64,000 nt of DNA from an uncultured Bacteroidaceae bacterium (GTDB lineage Bacteria; Bacteroidota; Bacteroidia; Bacteroidales; Bacteroidaceae). Positions 1 through 9,954 of the stretch are shown here, piece by piece. The DNA lies in NCBI GenBank assembly GCA_905234605.1, contig CAJOIE010000005.1, positions 1-64,000 on the forward strand, read 5' to 3'. The translations under genes were made by a program, and so were the position numbers. Under the pieces are notes generated by a model. The model ran no database searches. It saw only the letters and a list, made by a program, of their open reading frames with translations, and was not told the DNA's origin. Numbering within the stretch: position 1 is the stretch's first letter; every line of letters begins with the position of its first letter.

Positions 1-412
1 AGCCGTGCCCTAAAGATGCCGCAAAGCTAAGCTATAGCACGCAGTTTACCCCCCGAACCGTTAAGCTTTGTTAATGGCGCAAAAAAAAGATGCTTGGGGC
101 TGATTTGCTCTCTGCACCCTAATACGCTCTCACTTGGCGGGACAAGCCTTCCTCCCTGCTGCCACTCACATGAGAGAGGAGAAGGATTAGGACAATGACA
201 GCTGTAGTGATATTAAATGCCGAATGAAAGAGCCCAATCTACGGATATACTCATGGTACGCATGCCTTCATGTCTTGCAGATTAGGCAGTGGCTGCATAG
301 CACTACGTAGCCGTTGGCCTGCCGTAAAGAGCTTGCATTAAAAGCAGGAGAGGCACGGCTTCACAGCCATGCCTCCCTGTTTGTTTGGAAAGAAGTATAA
401 GTGTAAGTTATG
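1..412. other. Left-edge noncoding region, unassigned
   Basis: I see no credible ORF here. The stretch holds the rpsP terminator hairpin (351-374), an A8 run (81-88) and a minus-strand TAGCTTTG box (22-29) pointing out of the window. The first nine bases (AGCCGTGCC) are complementary to 352-360, so they compete with the 3' arm of the 351-374 hairpin; at this length that could be chance. I tried tmRNA, RNase P RNA and SRP RNA and found none of their conserved blocks. It may be the edge of an unrecognised structured RNA. Confidence 0.4.
351..374 (-). terminator. Hairpin terminator downstream of rpsP
   Basis: A 10-bp stem (AGGCATGGCT / AGCCGTGCCT on the minus strand, one G-U pair) is closed by a GUGA tetraloop. 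It lies about 40 nt past the rpsP stop codon and is followed by CTCCTGCTTTT. The plus-strand side is followed by a T-rich run, so it could work in both directions. Confidence 0.6.
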
Positions 413-964
413 TTAAGCCTCAGCGGGTGCTTCCTCAGCAGGAGCCTCGGCAGGCGCAGCCTCTGCCTGAGCAGCAGCTTCAGCCTCAGCCTTGGCGGCG
501 GCCTCGGCAGCACGCTTGTCGGCTACTTTCTTTGCAATCTCTTCGTTGATCTTCTTCTCGGCATCGAGTGCGGCTGCAGCGGCAGCCTTCTTCTCGGCTG
601 CTTCCTTGTCGGCCACAGCCTTGAGGCCCTTCTGCTTGTCGGCCTTCCATGCGTTGAACTTGATCTGTGCAGTTGCCTCGTCGAAGGCTCCCTTCTTGAT
701 GCCACCACGCAGGTGTTTCATGAGGTAGACGCCTTCATCGGAAAGAATGTTGCGCACTGTGTCTGTGGGCTGAGCACCCACTTCTACCCAATAAAGGGCA
801 CGGTCGAATTTCAAATCTACAGTGGCAGGATTGGTGTTTGGGTTGTAGGTGCCAATCTTCTCTGTAAACTTACCGTCACGCGGAGCTCTTACATCTGCAA
901 CGACGATGCTGTAGAAGGCGTAGCTCTTACGGCCATGACGCTGCAATCTGATTTTAGTTGCCAT
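413..964 (-). CDS. rpsP: 30S ribosomal protein S16
   Basis: This is the small-subunit protein S16 (183 aa), which binds 16S rRNA and helps assemble the 30S body. The N-terminal ~85 residues carry the S16 core ([15 protein letters not shown] near residues 5-19, then [20 protein letters not shown]). Most bacterial S16 proteins are about 80-90 aa. Here a Lys/Ala/Glu-rich extension fills residues ~115-183 and ends in AEEAPAEA, as is common in Bacteroidota. The gene stands alone on the minus strand, with its own -7 box about 60 nt upstream and a hairpin terminator downstream. The long plus-strand ORF opposite it is an antisense shadow of the Ala-rich tail. Confidence 0.97.
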   Translation of the reverse strand: MATKIRLQRHGRKSYAFYSIVVADVRAPRDGKFTEKIGTYNPNTNPATVDLKFDRALYWVEVGAQPTDTVRNILSDEGVYLMKHLRGGIKKGAFDEATAQIKFNAWKADKQKGLKAVADKEAAEKKAAAAAALDAEKKINEEIAKKVADKRAAEAAAKAEAEAAAQAEAAPAEAPAEEAPAEA

Positions 965-1025
965 AAATGTTGATAGTGTATTGAATAGGTTTGAAACTTA
1001 TGCTGCCAACTCGTGACAGCGGCCG

Positions 1026-1033
1026 CAAAGGTA
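1026..1033 (-). promoter_or_regulatory. -7 promoter box for rpsP
   Basis: TACCTTTG on the minus strand matches the Bacteroidota -7 consensus TAnnTTTG. It would give a leader of roughly 57 nt before rpsP. I see no clear TTG at the expected -33 spacing. Confidence 0.6.
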
Positions 1034-1095
1034 GGACTAATTTAGCACTTACCACATACCTTTTACCATTAAAATGATTGCTCACGCAGAACAAA

Positions 1096-2370
1096 TCATC
1101 TATCATGGGGCATCATGGCCATGAGGTCGCCAACGACATAGCATGAACCACCGATGAAGACGACATCCTCATCTGCCGCTGCCGACATTGCGGCATCGTA
1201 GGCCTGAGCAACAGAAGCATAGGCCGCAGCGTTGGCTATGCCATGACGCTGTGCCAAGACAAGCATCTGCGCTGCCGGCGTGGCCCGCGGCGTGGACGGC
1301 TGCGTGAAATAGTAGCAGGCATCAGGCACGGCATTGACGAGCAATGCAATAGCCGTCTCGTGGTCTTTGTCGCTAACCATGCCGAAGACAATGTGCAAGC
1401 GGCGCGGCGCAAGACCGGCTAACTGCTGCGTCACAAATCTCAGGCCATCGGCATTGTGACCCACGTCGCAGACCACCAATGGCCGCTCCTTCAATATCTG
1501 CCATCGCCCACAGAACCCGGTAAGCTGCTCCACATGCTGAAGGGCATAGGCCACAGCATCATCCGTGACACAGGCATAAGCAGGCAGCTTGCGCAATTCA
1601 TCCACGACGACAGCCACCGTGTGCAGGTTATGCCGCTGATAGATGCCTCTGAGGCTGAAGGCCATGTGGTCGAAGGCCGTGGCAGCAGCATCGCTGGCAG
1701 CATAGCGCACGGTGGCATCCTTGCGGTCGACCACATCCTGTATGGTCTCGCACACGCCATCCCCTACCCCGACATGCCCCACCACTACAGGCACGCCCGA
1801 CTTTATGATGCCAGCCTTCTCGGCAGCAATCTGTGGCAGAGTGTCACCAAGCAGCTCCTGATGGTCGAATGATATGCTCGTGATGACACTCACGTCCGGC
1901 TGGATGATATTGGTGCAGTCGAGCCTGCCACCAAGCCCCACCTCGATGACAGCCACATCCACTTCCTGTTCAGCGAAGTAGAGGAAAGCCAACGCCGTGG
2001 TCAGTTCAAAGAAAGAGGGTGACAGCGGTTCGAAGAAGGCACGCTCATCGTGCACAAAGTCCACCACACGCTGCTTGCCAATCATCTGCCCGTTGACACG
2101 GATGCGCTCACGGAAGTCTGCCAGATGTGGCGATGTGTATAGGCCCACCTTCATACCGGCACTTTGCAGAATGGCCGCCAGAGTCGATGCCACGGACCCT
2201 TTGCCATTTGTTCCGGCCACATGGATGGTGCTGTATCTGGTGTGGGGGTGACCGAAATGCTCATCAAGCCTCATGGTCGTCTCCAGCCCCGCCTTATATG
2301 CACCAGCCCCGATGTGTTGGAACGTCGGGGCTGAATGATACAGGTAGTCAATGGTCTGTTCGTAGTCCAT
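1096..2370 (-). CDS. folC: Bifunctional folylpolyglutamate synthase / dihydrofolate synthase
   Basis: A Mur-ligase-family enzyme (424 aa) that adds glutamate to dihydropteroate and/or extends folate polyglutamate tails in the cytoplasm. The ATP-binding loop GTNGKGS is at residues ~53-59, followed by the folate-site motif YTSPHLADFRERI; VAVIEVGLGGRLDCTN and VCDVGHNADG are also typical of the family. A GTG one codon upstream is possible. The ATG at 2370 is preferred because it overlaps the dnaJ stop codon as TGATG, a translational coupling arrangement. It is the last gene of the grpE-dnaJ-folC run. The window has no folP or folE partner. Confidence 0.95.
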   Translation of the reverse strand: MDYEQTIDYLYHSAPTFQHIGAGAYKAGLETTMRLDEHFGHPHTRYSTIHVAGTNGKGSVASTLAAILQSAGMKVGLYTSPHLADFRERIRVNGQMIGKQRVVDFVHDERAFFEPLSPSFFELTTALAFLYFAEQEVDVAVIEVGLGGRLDCTNIIQPDVSVITSISFDHQELLGDTLPQIAAEKAGIIKSGVPVVVGHVGVGDGVCETIQDVVDRKDATVRYAASDAAATAFDHMAFSLRGIYQRHNLHTVAVVVDELRKLPAYACVTDDAVAYALQHVEQLTGFCGRWQILKERPLVVCDVGHNADGLRFVTQQLAGLAPRRLHIVFGMVSDKDHETAIALLVNAVPDACYYFTQPSTPRATPAAQMLVLAQRHGIANAAAYASVAQAYDAAMSAAADEDVVFIGGSCYVVGDLMAMMPHDR

Positions 2371-3560
2371 CACTCAAACATCTGCTTGAAGCGATTGAAG
2401 AGGTTGTTCTTCACGCTCTGGTTGGGTTTCATGTTGTCACTGCCACGCATGCGCTCAAAGGCCTCCTTCTCATCGCGCGACAGAGTCTGCGGGACATAGA
2501 CCGAGACGTTCACTATCAGGTCGCCGACAGAGTGCCCATAGCCTTGCAGGGCCGGTATGCCCTTGCCGCGCAGGCGCAACACTTTGCCTGGCTGCGTGCC
2601 AGGGTCTATCTTCACCTTCACCTTGCCGTCAATGGTGGGCACCTCCACCGCGCCGCCGAGTACAGCCGTCGGAACATCAATGACGAGTTGATAGAGCAGG
2701 TCGTTGCCCTGACGCACAAAGTCCTTGTCCTGTTCCACCTCGATGAACACCTGTATGTCGCCAGGCACACCGCCTCGTGGGGCTGCGTTGCCCTTGCCCG
2801 GCACATTGAGCACCATACCGTCCTGAACGCCGGCAGGTATCTTGACTTCGACCACGTCGTCGCCATTCTGCAAGCCTGTCCCGCCACATTGGCGACACTT
2901 GTTCTTGATGATTGTGCCCTCACCGCCGCAGTCGGGACATACGCTTTGCGTCTGCATGATGCCTAACATGGTGCGCTGTGAACGCATCACCACGCCGCGG
3001 CCTTTGCATGTGGAACATGTCTGTTTGTCGCTACTGCCTCCCTCGGCTCCTGTGCCATGACAATGTGCACATGCCACCTGCTTGCGCACCTTGAACTTCT
3101 TGGTGACACCAGTAGCACATTCCTTCAGTGTCAGGCGCACCTTGAGCCGCAGGTCGGAGCCTTTAGGCTGCGCTGCTCTGCCACCAAAGCCTCGGCCGAA
3201 GCCACCCATGCCGCCAAAGCTGGCACCGCCGCCAAACAGGTCGCTGAAGATGTCGCCAAACTGCGAGAAGATGTCGTCCACCGACATGTTTTGATAGCCG
3301 CCACCGGCCGCACCTCCCACCCCGGCAAAGCCAAACTGGTCGTAGCGTTGGCGCTTCTCCGGGTCATGGAGCACATCGTAGGCCTCGGCAGCTTCCTTGA
3401 AGCGGGCCTCAGCCTCCTTCTTCTCAGCCTCCGATTTATCACCCTGGCGGTCAGGGTGATACTTGATGGCCATTTTCTTGTAGGCACTCTTTATCTCTTG
3501 GTCGGAAGCCGTCTTTGCGACGCCAAGCACCTCATAGTAGTCTCTCTTCTGTTCTGCCAT
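2370..3560 (-). CDS. dnaJ: Chaperone protein DnaJ
   Basis: Hsp40 co-chaperone (396 aa) that delivers unfolded clients to DnaK and stimulates its ATPase. The J domain occupies residues 1-75 with HPD at 35-37. A Gly/Phe-rich linker follows (~80-130), then four CxxCxGxG zinc-binding repeats ([32 protein letters not shown]), then the two C-terminal beta-barrel domains. Full type I architecture and normal length. The gene lies 15 nt downstream of grpE and overlaps folC by one base. dnaK is not in the window. Confidence 0.98.
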   Translation of the reverse strand: MAEQKRDYYEVLGVAKTASDQEIKSAYKKMAIKYHPDRQGDKSEAEKKEAEARFKEAAEAYDVLHDPEKRQRYDQFGFAGVGGAAGGGYQNMSVDDIFSQFGDIFSDLFGGGASFGGMGGFGRGFGGRAAQPKGSDLRLKVRLTLKECATGVTKKFKVRKQVACAHCHGTGAEGGSSDKQTCSTCKGRGVVMRSQRTMLGIMQTQSVCPDCGGEGTIIKNKCRQCGGTGLQNGDDVVEVKIPAGVQDGMVLNVPGKGNAAPRGGVPGDIQVFIEVEQDKDFVRQGNDLLYQLVIDVPTAVLGGAVEVPTIDGKVKVKIDPGTQPGKVLRLRGKGIPALQGYGHSVGDLIVNVSVYVPQTLSRDEKEAFERMRGSDNMKPNQSVKNNLFNRFKQMFE

Positions 3561-3565
3561 ATAGA

Positions 3566-3572
3566 CCTCCTT
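3566..3572 (-). promoter_or_regulatory. Consensus Shine-Dalgarno of dnaJ
   Basis: AAGGAGG on the minus strand lies 5 nt upstream of the dnaJ ATG. It is notable because most genes here lack a recognisable Shine-Dalgarno sequence, as expected for Bacteroidota. It supports the chosen start. Confidence 0.75.
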
Positions 3573-3575
3573 TCC

Positions 3576-4163
3576 TTATACACCTACTGCCACTTTGGCA
3601 TGGCGAATGACAGTGTCATTAAGCGTGTAGCCTTTCTCCACGCAGTCAATGACGCGTCCTTTCTGTTCGTCGGGCACACCCGGTATCTGGGCTATGGCCT
3701 CATGCATGTCTACATCGAAGTCCTTGCCCTCGGTGTCTATCTGCTTGACGCCAAGGCCGGCAAGCGCTTTGATGAACTTCTGGTATATGAGTTCCACTCC
3801 CTCGGCCACCGCAGCCACGTCGTCGGCCTTCTGCATCGACGGGAGAGCCCGCTCCAGGTCGTCCACGATGGGCAACAACGCCGTGACAGCAGCCTTGGAG
3901 CCATTGAGTATGAGGTCGGCCTTTTCCTTTATGGTGCGGCGGCGGTAGTTCTCAAACTCAGCTTGCCTGTAGAGAGCCTGAGTCTTGAGCTCGTCAATCT
4001 CGGCACGTGCCTCAGCCAAGAGCTGCTCTGCACTCTTCTCCTCTTGAGCTGCGCCATCCACATTGCCATCATTAACGGCATCGTCGGTCTGCTGGGCTAC
4101 ATCCACGCTCTGCGCTTCATCCGTCCGGATGGGTTCTTCTGTACTTATCTTTTCTTCTTCCAT
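3576..4163 (-). CDS. grpE: Nucleotide exchange factor GrpE
   Basis: Promotes ADP release from DnaK in the Hsp70 cycle (195 aa). The acidic, low-complexity N-terminus (residues ~1-45) precedes a long coiled-coil helix (RAEIDELKTQALYRQAEFEN, about 55-75) and the beta-wing head, with the typical ending GYTLNDTVIRHAKVAVGV. First gene of grpE-dnaJ-folC on the minus strand. A degenerate -7-like sequence (TAGTCTTTG, one base too long) lies about 45 nt upstream; I see no heat-shock inverted repeat such as CIRCE. Confidence 0.96.
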   Translation of the reverse strand: MEEEKISTEEPIRTDEAQSVDVAQQTDDAVNDGNVDGAAQEEKSAEQLLAEARAEIDELKTQALYRQAEFENYRRRTIKEKADLILNGSKAAVTALLPIVDDLERALPSMQKADDVAAVAEGVELIYQKFIKALAGLGVKQIDTEGKDFDVDMHEAIAQIPGVPDEQKGRVIDCVEKGYTLNDTVIRHAKVAVGV

Positions 4164-4306
4164 AATATCTATCTTATTATATATATGTCTCTGTTACCCC
4201 ACATTGTGCAAAGACTATGCCAGACCTGCGACAAGCAGACATGAGGTCATGCCCTCGTGCACCTGCCGCTATTTGCCCTTCGACAGGAATTGACTGGCAA
4301 TGCAGC

Positions 4307-4528
4307 TCAACGGAGTGACACCCTCGGTGGCACGCTCCACACGGTGAGCGTCAGCGTGATGCTGTCGGTGCATATCTTGTACTGGTCGAATGGCGACACG
4401 ATTTCCCCTTGATTGCCTGTGAGGGTGGTCATCTTGTAAATGCCTCGCGGGTTCTCGGTCTGCGCTCTCGTCATGGAAGGCATGGCTACGAGTGCCACTG
4501 TCAGGAGTATCGCTGCAAGAGCCTTCAT
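4307..4528 (-). pseudogene. Truncated DUF4488-like exported protein
   Basis: A 73-residue product starting at MKALAAILL, with a clear signal peptide cut after MTRAQ. The mature part (PRGIYKMTTLTG, FDQYKICTDSITLTLTV) resembles, from memory, the opening of DUF4488 lipocalin-like proteins of Bacteroidales, which run well over 100 residues. Here the similarity stops after LTLTV and the frame ends in WSVPPRVSLR. I therefore read it as a 3'-truncated remnant, though a genuine short secreted protein cannot be excluded. It sits 52 nt downstream of the ABC-F gene. The upstream in-frame ATG at 4648 lies inside that gene and is not a likely start. Confidence 0.5.
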
Positions 4529-4580
4529 TGTAATGTCTTTAATTATGGAAATACGACATTTACTTCCTATAGGAATTATA

Positions 4581-6242
<1,662 letters not shown>

Positions 6243-6270
6243 TTAGGCATTTCTGACAGCAGCGAGTGTG

Positions 6271-6278
6271 TATATTTG
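6271..6278 (+). promoter_or_regulatory. -7 promoter box for GH3 gene, leaderless spacing
   Basis: TATATTTG is a perfect TAnnTTTG match. It ends only 4 nt before the ATG at 6283, so a start site about 5 nt past the box falls on the A of the start codon. Confidence 0.65.
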
Positions 6279-6282
6279 CGCC

Positions 6283-8613
6283 ATGATAAAGTCCACGCGC
6301 ACACTCTCTCTTGCCCTCTGCCTTGCAGCATCAGGGCTATGCCACGCACAGCTGCCTGCCATCGACGCTGCTGGCACAGCCCACATTGACAGCCTGCTCT
6401 CGCAAATGACCTTGCAGGAGAAACTCGGCCAGCTCAACCTGCAGGTGGCCGGCGACATCAGCACCGGTGCGGCCCTGAACACCAATGTGGGGCGCGCCAT
6501 AGCGCGGGGAGAGATTGGCGGGGTGTTCAACATCAAGGGCGCGGACCGCATTCGTGCCTTGCAGGACATAGCAGTCCGCGACACACGCCTCGGCATACCG
6601 CTCATCGTGGGCATGGACGTCATTCACGGCTACGAGACCATCTTCCCCATTCCGCTCGCCATAGCCTGCTCATGGGACGTGGAGGCTGCCGAGGAGGTGG
6701 CACGCATCTCGGCACGCGAGGCCACGGCCGACGGCATCGCATGGACGTTCAGTCCGATGGTTGACATTGCCCTCGACGCCCGCTGGGGGCGCATTGCCGA
6801 GGGCAGCGGCGAGGACCCCTACCTCGGCAGCCTCATGGCCGCAGCCATGGTGCGCGGCTATCAGGGTGCCGACATGTCGGCACCAGACCGTCTGCTGAGT
6901 TGCATCAAGCACTTTGCCCTCTACGGAGCTGCCGAGGCCGGACGTGAATACAACACCGTCGATATGAGCCGGTTGCGCATGCACAACCAGTATCTGCCGC
7001 CATATCGGGCAGCCGTGGATGCCGGTGCAGGGAGCCTGATGACCTCGTTCAACATAGTGGACGGCACGCCGGCCACAGCCAACCGCTGGCTCGTCAGTGA
7101 GCTGCTGCGCAGGCAGTGGGGCTTCAGGGGCATGGTGGTCACCGACTATGCCAGCATCAGCGAGATAGCCACCCACGGCACTGCTGCCTCACTGCGCGAC
7201 GCCGCTCTCCAGGCACTCGCCGCCACGACCGACATGGACATGTGTTCGTCGGCCTTCGTGCGTCTTTCCGAGAGTGAGCTCACACAGGAACAGGTGCGCA
7301 TGGTGGACGACGCCTGCCGCCGTGTGCTCGAGGCCAAGTGGCGGCTCGGACTCTTTGCCGACCCCTACGCGCGTCTCGATGCCTCACGCCGCGCCACCGA
7401 CATAGGCACCCCGGCACATCGCGCCGCGGCACGCCGCATTGCCACCGAGACTTTCGTGCTGCTCAAGAACGACACCGTAGGCATCGCATCGCATGGCAAC
7501 AGGCATCCTCGGCAACAGCCTCTACTGCCCCTCTCGCCCGACCTCAACATAGCACTCATCGGTCCGCTTGGCGACAACCGCCCCAACATGGACGGCACAT
7601 GGGTGGTGGCAGCAACGCCCGAGCATAACACCACGCTCTACGAGGCCATGCAGCAGGCTGTGGCCGGCCGTGGCACGGTGCGCTATGCCCAGGGCTGCAA
7701 CCTCACGGCAGACAGCCTCCTCCAGGTGGCTTCGGAGTTTGGCAAGAGCATTCCCCGCCACGACCCTGCGCAGCTGCACGACGCGGCCCTTGCCGTAGCT
7801 CGCGATGCCGACGTCATCGTCTGCGCCATGGGCGAGTGTGCCGACATGAGCGGCGAGAGTTCCAGCCGCACCGACCTGCTGCTTCCCGACGTGCAACGCG
7901 CACTGCTGGCCGAGCTCACAGCCACAGACAAACCCGTCGTGCTGCTGCACTTTGCCGGCCGCCCCACGGTGCTCACATGGGAGCAGGCCCACGTCGATGC
8001 CATACTCAACGTGTGGTTTGGAGGCACCATGACCGCCGAAGCCATCTGCGACGTGGTGTTCGGCAACGTGTCGCCACAGGGACGTCTCGCCGTGTCCATG
8101 CCCCTGGCCACGGGGCAGGAACCGCTCTATTACAACCATCTGCCTACAGGCCGGCCCGTGGCACGAGGCACGCAGCATTTCCGCAAGTACCAGTCCAACT
8201 ACCTCGACGTGCGCAACGACCCACTCTATCCCTTCGGCTTTGGGCTCACATACACTACCTTTGCCTACTCCACGCCGCGCCTGTCGGCAAGCCACATGCA
8301 TGCCGGCCAGAGCGTGCGCCTCAGCATAGAGGTCGCCAACACAGGCACGCGCCGTGCCACCGAGGTGGTGCAGCTGTATGTGCACGACCGTGTGGCCTCT
8401 GTCTCGCGCCCCGTGCAGGAACTGAAAGCATTCCGCCGCATCTGCCTCGATGCCGGCGAGCACACTGTGGTCGACATGGACATCACCACCGACATGCTCA
8501 CCTACCTTGACGCCGACGGCAACACGGTGCTGGAGCCCGGAGTGTTCGACATCATGGTGGGACCGTCGTCGGCAGACACGCAGTCAGTAGAGCTCACATT
8601 GCGAGCCGATTAG
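6283..8613 (+). CDS. bglX: Glycoside hydrolase family 3 beta-glucosidase-type enzyme, exported
   Basis: A retaining GH3 exo-glycosidase (776 aa), probably periplasmic, removing non-reducing-end beta-linked sugars from oligosaccharides. The signal peptide covers residues ~1-22 (cut near CHA-QL). The (beta/alpha)8 domain runs to about residue 360, with KHF and the nucleophile Asp288 in VVTDYAS. The alpha/beta sandwich follows (to ~620), and a fibronectin-III-like domain closes the protein (~690-770). Full BglX-type length. The first ATG in frame (6268) lies within the promoter box, so MIKSTRTL is the better start. The exact substrate cannot be read from sequence. Confidence 0.93.
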   Translation: MIKSTRTLSLALCLAASGLCHAQLPAIDAAGTAHIDSLLSQMTLQEKLGQLNLQVAGDISTGAALNTNVGRAIARGEIGGVFNIKGADRIRALQDIAVRDTRLGIPLIVGMDVIHGYETIFPIPLAIACSWDVEAAEEVARISAREATADGIAWTFSPMVDIALDARWGRIAEGSGEDPYLGSLMAAAMVRGYQGADMSAPDRLLSCIKHFALYGAAEAGREYNTVDMSRLRMHNQYLPPYRAAVDAGAGSLMTSFNIVDGTPATANRWLVSELLRRQWGFRGMVVTDYASISEIATHGTAASLRDAALQALAATTDMDMCSSAFVRLSESELTQEQVRMVDDACRRVLEAKWRLGLFADPYARLDASRRATDIGTPAHRAAARRIATETFVLLKNDTVGIASHGNRHPRQQPLLPLSPDLNIALIGPLGDNRPNMDGTWVVAATPEHNTTLYEAMQQAVAGRGTVRYAQGCNLTADSLLQVASEFGKSIPRHDPAQLHDAALAVARDADVIVCAMGECADMSGESSSRTDLLLPDVQRALLAELTATDKPVVLLHFAGRPTVLTWEQAHVDAILNVWFGGTMTAEAICDVVFGNVSPQGRLAVSMPLATGQEPLYYNHLPTGRPVARGTQHFRKYQSNYLDVRNDPLYPFGFGLTYTTFAYSTPRLSASHMHAGQSVRLSIEVANTGTRRATEVVQLYVHDRVASVSRPVQELKAFRRICLDAGEHTVVDMDITTDMLTYLDADGNTVLEPGVFDIMVGPSSADTQSVELTLRAD

Positions 8614-8675
8614 CTGCCGGTGGCTGCATTTCACGTTGCAGTCTGTGCGACATCTTAGTGCAGCCTTCAGCCCAA

Positions 8676-8822
8676 CACATTGCACTCAGCCTCGCACCAC
8701 CATGCATGGCGACAGCCAACACACTGCATGGACTTCGCCAACACACTGCACCCTGTATCGCCAACACCCTGCACCCTGTATCACCAACACCTGCAAGCCG
8801 TTTCACCAACACCTGCAAGCCA
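8676..8822. repeat. Intergenic palindrome array A (7 units)
   Basis: Seven copies of the CACC[C/A]TGCA-type unit start at 8676, 8698, 8720, 8742, 8765, 8788 and 8810, a period of 22-23 bp with 8-9 bp spacers. The last two are 13-mers (CACCTGCAAGCC core). The array fills most of the gap after the GH3 gene and ends exactly at the base before the phosphatase ATG. Confidence 0.85.
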
Positions 8823-9305
8823 ATGCACGACCAACAGCATACATCAGACAGCCAGACAGCCATCCTCTTTGTCTGTCACGGCAACATCTGCCGCAGCCCC
8901 ATGGCCGAATTTGCCATGAAAGAGCTCGTGCGGCAGCGCGGTGTCTCCCACCAGTTCGACATTGCCTCGGCCGCCACCAGCACCGAGGAGATAGGCAATG
9001 CCGTCTATCCTCCTGCACGCCGCAAGCTCGCCGAGCACGGCATCTCGTGTGCCGGCAAGGTGGCCCGTCAGCTCACCCGTGCCGACTACGGCCGCTACGA
9101 CTACATCGTCGGCATGGACCACTACAACCTCCGCAACATGCAACGTCTGTTCGGCGGCGACCCCGATGGCAAGCTGTCGTTGCTGCTCGACTACACCACG
9201 CGCCCTGGCGATGTGGCCGACCCGTGGTACACCGGCGACTTCGAAGCCACATGGCGCGATGTCAGCGAGGGTTGTGCGGCAATGCTCGACACAATCATGC
9301 CTTAG
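8823..9305 (+). CDS. Low-molecular-weight protein tyrosine phosphatase
   Basis: Cytoplasmic LMW-PTP (160 aa) that removes phosphate from tyrosine. The P-loop CHGNICRSP (Cx5R, about residues 19-27) is intact, and the general acid lies in DPWYTGDFEATW near the C-terminus. In many bacteria such enzymes pair with a tyrosine autokinase of capsule synthesis; none is next door here. The start MHDQQHTSDS is the first ATG outside the upstream repeat array. Longer in-frame ORFs upstream only read through the repeats. Its stop codon overlaps that of the convergent HAD gene by four bases. Confidence 0.93.
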   Translation: MHDQQHTSDSQTAILFVCHGNICRSPMAEFAMKELVRQRGVSHQFDIASAATSTEEIGNAVYPPARRKLAEHGISCAGKVARQLTRADYGRYDYIVGMDHYNLRNMQRLFGGDPDGKLSLLLDYTTRPGDVADPWYTGDFEATWRDVSEGCAAMLDTIMP

Positions 9306-9934
9306 TCTGTCTGGCTTAACCGTGCTGTCAGAGCCTCGCGCCAGTCGGCATTCTTGCTCACGAGCATGGTGTGCAACCCCATCGATGCCGCCACGTCAAT
9401 GTTGGCTTGACTGTCGTCGAGGAAGATGCACTCGCCTGCCTTCAGGTCGTAACGGCGAAGGGCGTAGTGGAAGAAATCCGTGGCAGGCTTCATGATGCCT
9501 ATCTCGTAGCTGAGCACCTGGCGGTCCATGTATGATGCCAGCGTGCGGCCCGAGGCAGAGAAGGCAGGGCTCTCGGCCCACTCCTGCACGAATGGGTTGG
9601 TGTTCGACATGAGCACCACCTGCACTCCCCGCTGCCGCAAGGCATCGATATAGGCCAGCTTGAGCTCACTCACCGGCGCACCCACATAGCCAAGCCAGGC
9701 ATGAGCCACGGCGGCACGGTCTATGGGCCTGTCGCACAGGGGCTGCAAGGCCTCGACAAACTGCATGGGGGTGAGACGCCCACACTCCAGATCCTCAAAA
9801 ATGCCACGCTGGTGGTAGCGGTCGAGACGCTGGGCGGCATCGCTCAGACCCATCTCGGAGAAACGGCGCACGGCACCCTCGTAGTCGAGGTCGAAGATGA
9901 CGCCGCCGAAGTCGAACATTACTGTCTTTATCAT
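9302..9934 (-). CDS. HAD superfamily hydrolase, YihX-like sugar phosphatase
   Basis: A haloacid-dehalogenase-fold hydrolase (210 aa). Motif I FDFGGVIFDLD supplies the nucleophile Asp near the N-terminus, motif II is the Ser of MSNTNP, and motif IV is FLDDSQANI. The alpha-helical cap and overall size fit the YihX / epoxide-hydrolase-N subfamily, often sugar-phosphate phosphatases. The substrate is unknown. Its start MIKTVMFDFG lies 20 nt past the stop of the CE12 esterase on the same strand, so the two are probably co-transcribed. Confidence 0.9.
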   Translation of the reverse strand: MIKTVMFDFGGVIFDLDYEGAVRRFSEMGLSDAAQRLDRYHQRGIFEDLECGRLTPMQFVEALQPLCDRPIDRAAVAHAWLGYVGAPVSELKLAYIDALRQRGVQVVLMSNTNPFVQEWAESPAFSASGRTLASYMDRQVLSYEIGIMKPATDFFHYALRRYDLKAGECIFLDDSQANIDVAASMGLHTMLVSKNADWREALTARLSQTD

Positions 9935-9954
9935 AGTGACATGCTGCTTGCGTT

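Noticed and set aside
96..105. tmRNA-like start GGGGCTGATT
   Set aside because: Only ten bases match. The following TGGATTCGAC block, a tag reading frame ending in ALAA and the tRNA-like 3' end are all absent.
2371..2373. GTG start for folC
   Set aside because: One codon upstream of an ATG that overlaps the dnaJ stop as TGATG. The ATG is the more likely start.
8658..8822. Longer N-terminus of the tyrosine phosphatase
   Set aside because: The extra 55 residues are a translation of palindrome array A and precede the conserved P-loop by more than the family allows.
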